Assembly (NCBI RefSeq): GCF_003096415.1
Contig: NZ_QEKH01000014.1
Span: 1-64,000 of the forward strand
Source: Victivallis vadensis
Lineage (GTDB): Bacteria > Verrucomicrobiota > Lentisphaeria > Victivallales > Victivallaceae
DNA length: 64,000 nt
Direction of reading: 5' to 3'
Under the pieces are notes generated by a model, which saw only the letters and a list, made by a program, of their open reading frames with translations, had not been told where the DNA came from and did no database searches. Positions 60,162-64,000 of this stretch are shown piece by piece. The position numbers were made by a program, and so were the translations under genes. Position 1 is the first letter of the stretch. Each line of letters begins with the position of its first letter.

Positions 60162-61655
60162 ATGGCGATGTTCACGGCACAGGAAGGGGCGCGTCTGGAA
60201 GCGCTGGGCAGGCTTAATTTCATCAATCCGTTCGCGCCGGAGCGGATCAAACTGGAGGAGACGATCCTCGGTTCCTCCCGGCCGGCTTCCGATGATGTCT
60301 GGAACATGCACTCCGGTTCCAACGGAACCCGCGCGGCAGTGCAGGCGATCGGCGAACTGGCCACCCACTGGGCGAAAGAACTGCGAAAACGCACCGGACG
60401 CACCGGTTTCTCCGCCACTCCGGCTGAAGACAAGCTGTACGACGCGGTGGTGATCTATCATCTATTTGAAAAATACCGTCAACCGATGACGGAGCGGATG
60501 GTTCAGTTTCCGGATGAAACGGAATATCCGGTCTACCGTGACTTCGCCCGGGATTTTCTCGAACTTGCCGCCTATCCCGGACGCAAAACCTCCTTCCGCT
60601 ACGAACCGGAGCGCAGCTTCGCGATCTTCTTTCAGATTCACCGCGCCTTTCACCATATTTTCAGCTTCATCGTCGGCGGAACGCTGGCGGCGGGCGGCCT
60701 GCGCGCCGCGATCTGGCAATCGATTTTCAGCCACGACATCGACCGTTATTTCCGTGTGCTCTATGACAAGATGAACGGCATCACCACGCTGATCACCGGC
60801 GAATCCGGGACCGGAAAGGAACTGGTGGCCCGGGCGATCGCGCTGTCGCAATATATCCCGTTCGACGCGAAAACCTGCCGCTTCGCCTATCCTTATACCG
60901 CGTGCTTCCTGCCGGTGCAGCTTTCGGCCATGCCCCAGACCATGATCGAATCCGAGCTGTTCGGCCACCGCAAGGGAGCTTTCACCGGCGCGACCGGCGA
61001 CCGAATCGGCTACTTTGAAGGCTGCGTGGAATCCGGCAGCGTCTTTCTCGATGAGATCGGTGAAATTCCGCCGGAAACCCAGGTGAAACTGCTGCGGGTG
61101 CTGCAAAGCCGCAAATTCCAGCGGCTCGGCGACAACCGGCTGCTGGAATTCCGGGGGAAAATCATCGCCGCGACCAATCGCGACCTCGGCGAAGCATGCC
61201 GCACAAAAACTTTCCGCAACGATCTTTATTACCGGCTCTGCGCCGATACGGTCAGCACGGTTCCGCTGCGCGAACTGGTTTCCGGCGACGACCGGGAGCT
61301 TGAACACTTCGTGGCAATCCTGTCGGAACGGATTCTGGGGCATCAGGAGGCCGCCCGTTTCACACCGGAGGCGGTCAGGTGGATCCGGCGGCACCTCGGC
61401 GCCTCTTATCCGTGGCCGGGCAACGTGCGCGAGCTTGAGCAGTGTGTGCGCAATCTGGTGATCCGGGGAGAATATACTCCGGCGGCCACGCAGGAAACCG
61501 GGGAACTCGAAACCGCACTGGACCGGACCGATCTTACCTGGGAAGAGCTGCTGCGCCTCTATCTCAGGCGCGGCTACAACCGCCTCGGCAGTTGCCAGGC
61601 GGTCGCTGAATTCGCGGGGCTGGATCGGCGCACTGTCAAAAAATATCTGTCATGA
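60162..61655 (+). CDS. Sigma-54-dependent transcriptional activator (bEBP)
   Basis: 497 residues. An N-terminal region of about 200 residues of unknown type, then the AAA+ domain: Walker [16 protein letters not shown], sigma-54 contact GAFTGA in [17 protein letters not shown], Walker [13 protein letters not shown], and [17 protein letters not shown]; a Fis-type helix-turn-helix ends the protein ([20 protein letters not shown]). No receiver or PAS domain is evident, so the trigger is unknown. Divergent from two membrane protein genes with a sigma-54 promoter, its probable targets. Confidence 0.93.
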   Translation: MAMFTAQEGARLEALGRLNFINPFAPERIKLEETILGSSRPASDDVWNMHSGSNGTRAAVQAIGELATHWAKELRKRTGRTGFSATPAEDKLYDAVVIYHLFEKYRQPMTERMVQFPDETEYPVYRDFARDFLELAAYPGRKTSFRYEPERSFAIFFQIHRAFHHIFSFIVGGTLAAGGLRAAIWQSIFSHDIDRYFRVLYDKMNGITTLITGESGTGKELVARAIALSQYIPFDAKTCRFAYPYTACFLPVQLSAMPQTMIESELFGHRKGAFTGATGDRIGYFEGCVESGSVFLDEIGEIPPETQVKLLRVLQSRKFQRLGDNRLLEFRGKIIAATNRDLGEACRTKTFRNDLYYRLCADTVSTVPLRELVSGDDRELEHFVAILSERILGHQEAARFTPEAVRWIRRHLGASYPWPGNVRELEQCVRNLVIRGEYTPAATQETGELETALDRTDLTWEELLRLYLRRGYNRLGSCQAVAEFAGLDRRTVKKYLS

Positions 61656-61827
61656 CGGAAGCCAAGCGCCGTACTGCCTTGAAAAATAACGCCGCGTCCC
61701 GGTTCAAGAAACTTGTACGCGGCGTAAAATAATAAAACGCAAATACTCCGTCTATTGCGTCCCCGGAAATTCATGATATATTATTGAAATGAATAATGGA
61801 AGCAATTGCAACCCGGGAATGAACTCC

Positions 61828-62496
61828 ATGAGGATTCTGCTGATCGAAGATGACGCCAAGACGGCGGAGATTATACTCAAGGGATTCCAACAGGCGGGAT
61901 TCGAGACCTGTCATGCCGCCGACGGACTTGACGGTCTGTTCAAAGCCAAGAGCGCCCTTTTCGACGCGGCAGTGATCGATGTGATGCTGCCGAAACTGAA
62001 CGGTTTCACCGTGATTGAGGAGCTCCGTGCCGCCGGGCTCAAGTTGCCGATCATCGTGCTCAGCGCCAAGGATTCGGTGGAAAGCAAAATCACCGGTTTG
62101 GAAAAAGGCGGCGACGACTATCTGGCCAAGCCGTTTTCCATGGCGGAACTGATCGCACGGGTACACGCGCAATTACGCCGCGCCAGCTGCGCCGCGGAAA
62201 CGACAGTGCTGACAGTAGAGGACCTGACCCTCGACCTGATCAGCCGCAAGGTGGTCCGGGGCGGTGAACGGATCGAGCTGCAGCCGCTGGAATACCAGCT
62301 GCTCGAATATCTGATGCGCAACAAGGGGCGCGTCGTCTCCAAAAACACCATTATGGAACATGTGTGGGAATACCATTTCGACACCCGGACCAATATCGTT
62401 GAATCACGGGTCTGCAGGCTGCGCGAAAAAATAGATAAGCCATTTGCACGCAAATTGATCCGTACCGTCCGGGGCTTCGGGTATGTTCTGGAGTGA
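61828..62496 (+). CDS. OmpR-family response regulator
   Basis: 222 residues. Receiver with acidic pair (IEDDAK), phospho-Asp in AAVIDVMLPKLNG, Lys in DYLAKPFS. C-terminal winged helix (LEYQLLEYLMRNKGRVVSKN, RTVRGFGYVLE). Close in style to CusR/CopR regulators. ATG 61828 is chosen as the residue run MRILLIEDD starts the domain; GGGA lies upstream. Overlaps the kinase gene by 14 bases. Confidence 0.93.
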   Translation: MRILLIEDDAKTAEIILKGFQQAGFETCHAADGLDGLFKAKSALFDAAVIDVMLPKLNGFTVIEELRAAGLKLPIIVLSAKDSVESKITGLEKGGDDYLAKPFSMAELIARVHAQLRRASCAAETTVLTVEDLTLDLISRKVVRGGERIELQPLEYQLLEYLMRNKGRVVSKNTIMEHVWEYHFDTRTNIVESRVCRLREKIDKPFARKLIRTVRGFGYVLE

Positions 62497-64000
62497 CCGC
62501 CCTCCTTTCCGGACGGTGAAGTTCAAAGTCGCCCTCGGCTATGCCCTGCTCTTCGCAGTTTCCACTTGTTTCTGCTTCGCCGCGGTTTATCTCTACCAGC
62601 GCAACCACCTTTATAACACCATCGATCAGAAGCTGCTGACTTTCGTTCAGGAATTCGAATATGAATACCTGACCGGCGACGAGTTTGCGGCCGCTTCGGT
62701 CGCCCTCAACTTCGACCAGGTGCCGCCGGACGTGTTCGCTGTGGTCGGCCAGAAAATAGCGGGTTGGAAGCCGCTGTTCGCCGCCTACCACGGTTCCCGC
62801 AACCACGGCCACTATCTGCTGATCGGCACCGCCGGCAACCGGCTTCAGGAATTCATCGTCCGGTGGCCTTCGCTGACCATAGGGGTCCGGGAACTCACGC
62901 TGGTCGACCGGGCCGCGGTTATGAATCATAAATTCAACAGCGAATCTTACGGAGAAGGCATAAACCAGATATTCTTCCTGCTGCTCTCCGAAAACGGCAG
63001 GGTTCTGGCCCGGTCCGACTTCCGGGAGCGGCTGCTGCCTTTTTTTACCGGACAGGACTTTGCGAAATACCGCTGTTCCCGCTGGTTTGCCACTCTCTCC
63101 GGCAAGTGCGCTCCGATCCGCGTGCTGAACCAACGGCTGATCGACGGCAATATCCTGGTCATCGGCTACAGTCTGATGGATATTCAGGAGAATCTGTCCA
63201 GCCTGGTCTTCATCTTCAATTCGATGGTGCTGCTGATGCTGCTGATCGGTTCATGGGCCGGCTGGCTGCTGGCGCGCAAATTCATCAGGGGCGTGGACCG
63301 GGTCACCTGCGCGGCGCGGAAAATCGAAGCCGGAGATTTTTCGCTGCGGGTCGGGCATGGCGATGAGGGCGAAGAGATCGACAATCTGGTCGACGCCTTC
63401 AATAACATGACAGCCAACACCGAAAAATTACTGAAGGAACTGAAAACAATCTCCGACAACATCGCCCATGATCTGCGCACTCCGATCACCCGCATCCGGG
63501 GCAAAGCCGAATTAGCCGTGCTCAATCCCGAAGACAGCTCGGAACTGGCCGGCGATGTAGCCGAAGAGTGTGCCGAAATGCTGACTATGATCAATACCAT
63601 GCTGGAGATTACTCAGACCGAATCCGGCATTGCCCAGGATGACTTTGATGATCTTGACCTGACCGCCCTCACCGCCGCGGTACTGGAACTTTTTTCCACA
63701 GTGGCCGAGGATAAGGGGATTACATTGCATCAGGAGCTTCCGGCACAACCGCTTTCCGCCTGCGGCAACAAAGTGAAATACCAGCGGCTGCTGGCCAATC
63801 TGCTGGACAACGCGATCAAATTCACTCCGTCCGGCGGTACGGTTTCCGTCCGTTTGGAACCCGGCGATTCGGAATTCACGCTCCGCATCAGCGATACCGG
63901 CTGCGGAATACCGCCGGAAGCCCGGTCTCATATTTTCGAACGATTTTACCGTTCCGATTCCAGCCGGAGCCTGCCGGGCAACGGTCTGGGGCTCAGTCTG
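62483..64000 (+). CDS. Sensor histidine kinase, cut by window edge
   Basis: 506 codons in window with no stop. Two helices (FKVALGYALLFAVSTCFCFA; SLVFIFNSMVLLMLLIGSWA) bracket a periplasmic sensor of about 200 residues, then HAMP (RKFIRGVDRVTCAARKIEAG), phospho-His in SDNIAHDLRTPITRIRG, and N, G1, F boxes (LLANLLDNAIKFTPSGG; ISDTGCGIPPEA; IFERFYRSDSS); the window ends in the G2 box GNGLGLSL. Partner of the OmpR-type regulator; CusS-like overall. Confidence 0.93.
   Translation, partial: MFWSDRPPFRTVKFKVALGYALLFAVSTCFCFAAVYLYQRNHLYNTIDQKLLTFVQEFEYEYLTGDEFAAASVALNFDQVPPDVFAVVGQKIAGWKPLFAAYHGSRNHGHYLLIGTAGNRLQEFIVRWPSLTIGVRELTLVDRAAVMNHKFNSESYGEGINQIFFLLLSENGRVLARSDFRERLLPFFTGQDFAKYRCSRWFATLSGKCAPIRVLNQRLIDGNILVIGYSLMDIQENLSSLVFIFNSMVLLMLLIGSWAGWLLARKFIRGVDRVTCAARKIEAGDFSLRVGHGDEGEEIDNLVDAFNNMTANTEKLLKELKTISDNIAHDLRTPITRIRGKAELAVLNPEDSSELAGDVAEECAEMLTMINTMLEITQTESGIAQDDFDDLDLTALTAAVLELFSTVAEDKGITLHQELPAQPLSACGNKVKYQRLLANLLDNAIKFTPSGGTVSVRLEPGDSEFTLRISDTGCGIPPEARSHIFERFYRSDSSRSLPGNGLGLSL

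Overview
The window looks like a chromosomal segment of a Lentisphaerota (Victivallis-like, PVC group) bacterium. This placement is inference from gene style: prepilin-type proteins starting with [15 protein letters not shown], exported hydrolases with CBM9-like tails, GntR/AraC sugar regulators and a tandem retraction ATPase. Most of the window is GC-rich. The stretch 39.1-44.2 kb looks more AT-rich, and that is where an integrase, a toxin-antitoxin pair and broken genes collect.

Layout. 1-0.9 kb: the end of an IS4-type insertion sequence cut by the window edge. 1-7.4 kb: exported propeller-like protein, serine hydrolase, small exported protein, a prepilin-like gene whose leader is interrupted by a palindromic repeat, its divergent AraC regulator, and a MATE transporter. 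7.4-15.2 kb: LacI-type relic, phosphoethanolamine transferase, and a GntR regulator heading a unit with a second interrupted prepilin gene, a secreted glycoside hydrolase and a small secreted protein. 15.2-17.2 kb: a gene graveyard (ABC-F, CBM9-like, GNAT, SsuC and ThiF fragments) around an intact DUF1847 gene. 17.2-27.4 kb: a sulfur block of MetY, CysK, an Rrf2 regulator, a bioB relic, an SsuABC-like importer behind two secretin-like outer-membrane proteins, and a lipoprotein gene with an A7 frameshift. A shared operator-like motif lies before cysK, rrf2 and the lipoprotein gene.

27.7-39.1 kb: a nine-gene operon for urea or guanidine nitrogen use (ABC importer, three DUF1989 proteins, biotin carboxylase, allophanate hydrolase, alpha/beta hydrolase), preceded by a textbook sigma-54 promoter and a perfect 20-bp palindrome. 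39.1-44.1 kb: a third, decayed copy of the prepilin-linked repeat, two damaged ECF sigma genes, a 50-residue HxxxCxxC protein, a truncated nuclease lipoprotein, a zeta-toxin-like kinase with a small partner, two large structured intergenic elements, and a tyrosine recombinase next to tRNA-Arg(CCG).

44.2-64 kb: transglutaminase / DUF58 / FHA-MoxR operon, amidase and dUTPase, tandem PilT, MutY, GH31 glucosidase, glycyl-tRNA synthetase, QueG-like Fe-S protein, small membrane proteins behind a second sigma-54 promoter facing a bacterial enhancer-binding protein, and a two-component pair whose kinase runs off the window.

The most novel signal is a mosaic palindromic repeat that sits at the prepilin signal of three genes or gene relics. 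It is conserved as DNA but read in different frames, and in the two intact genes it stays open in frame with the pilin.
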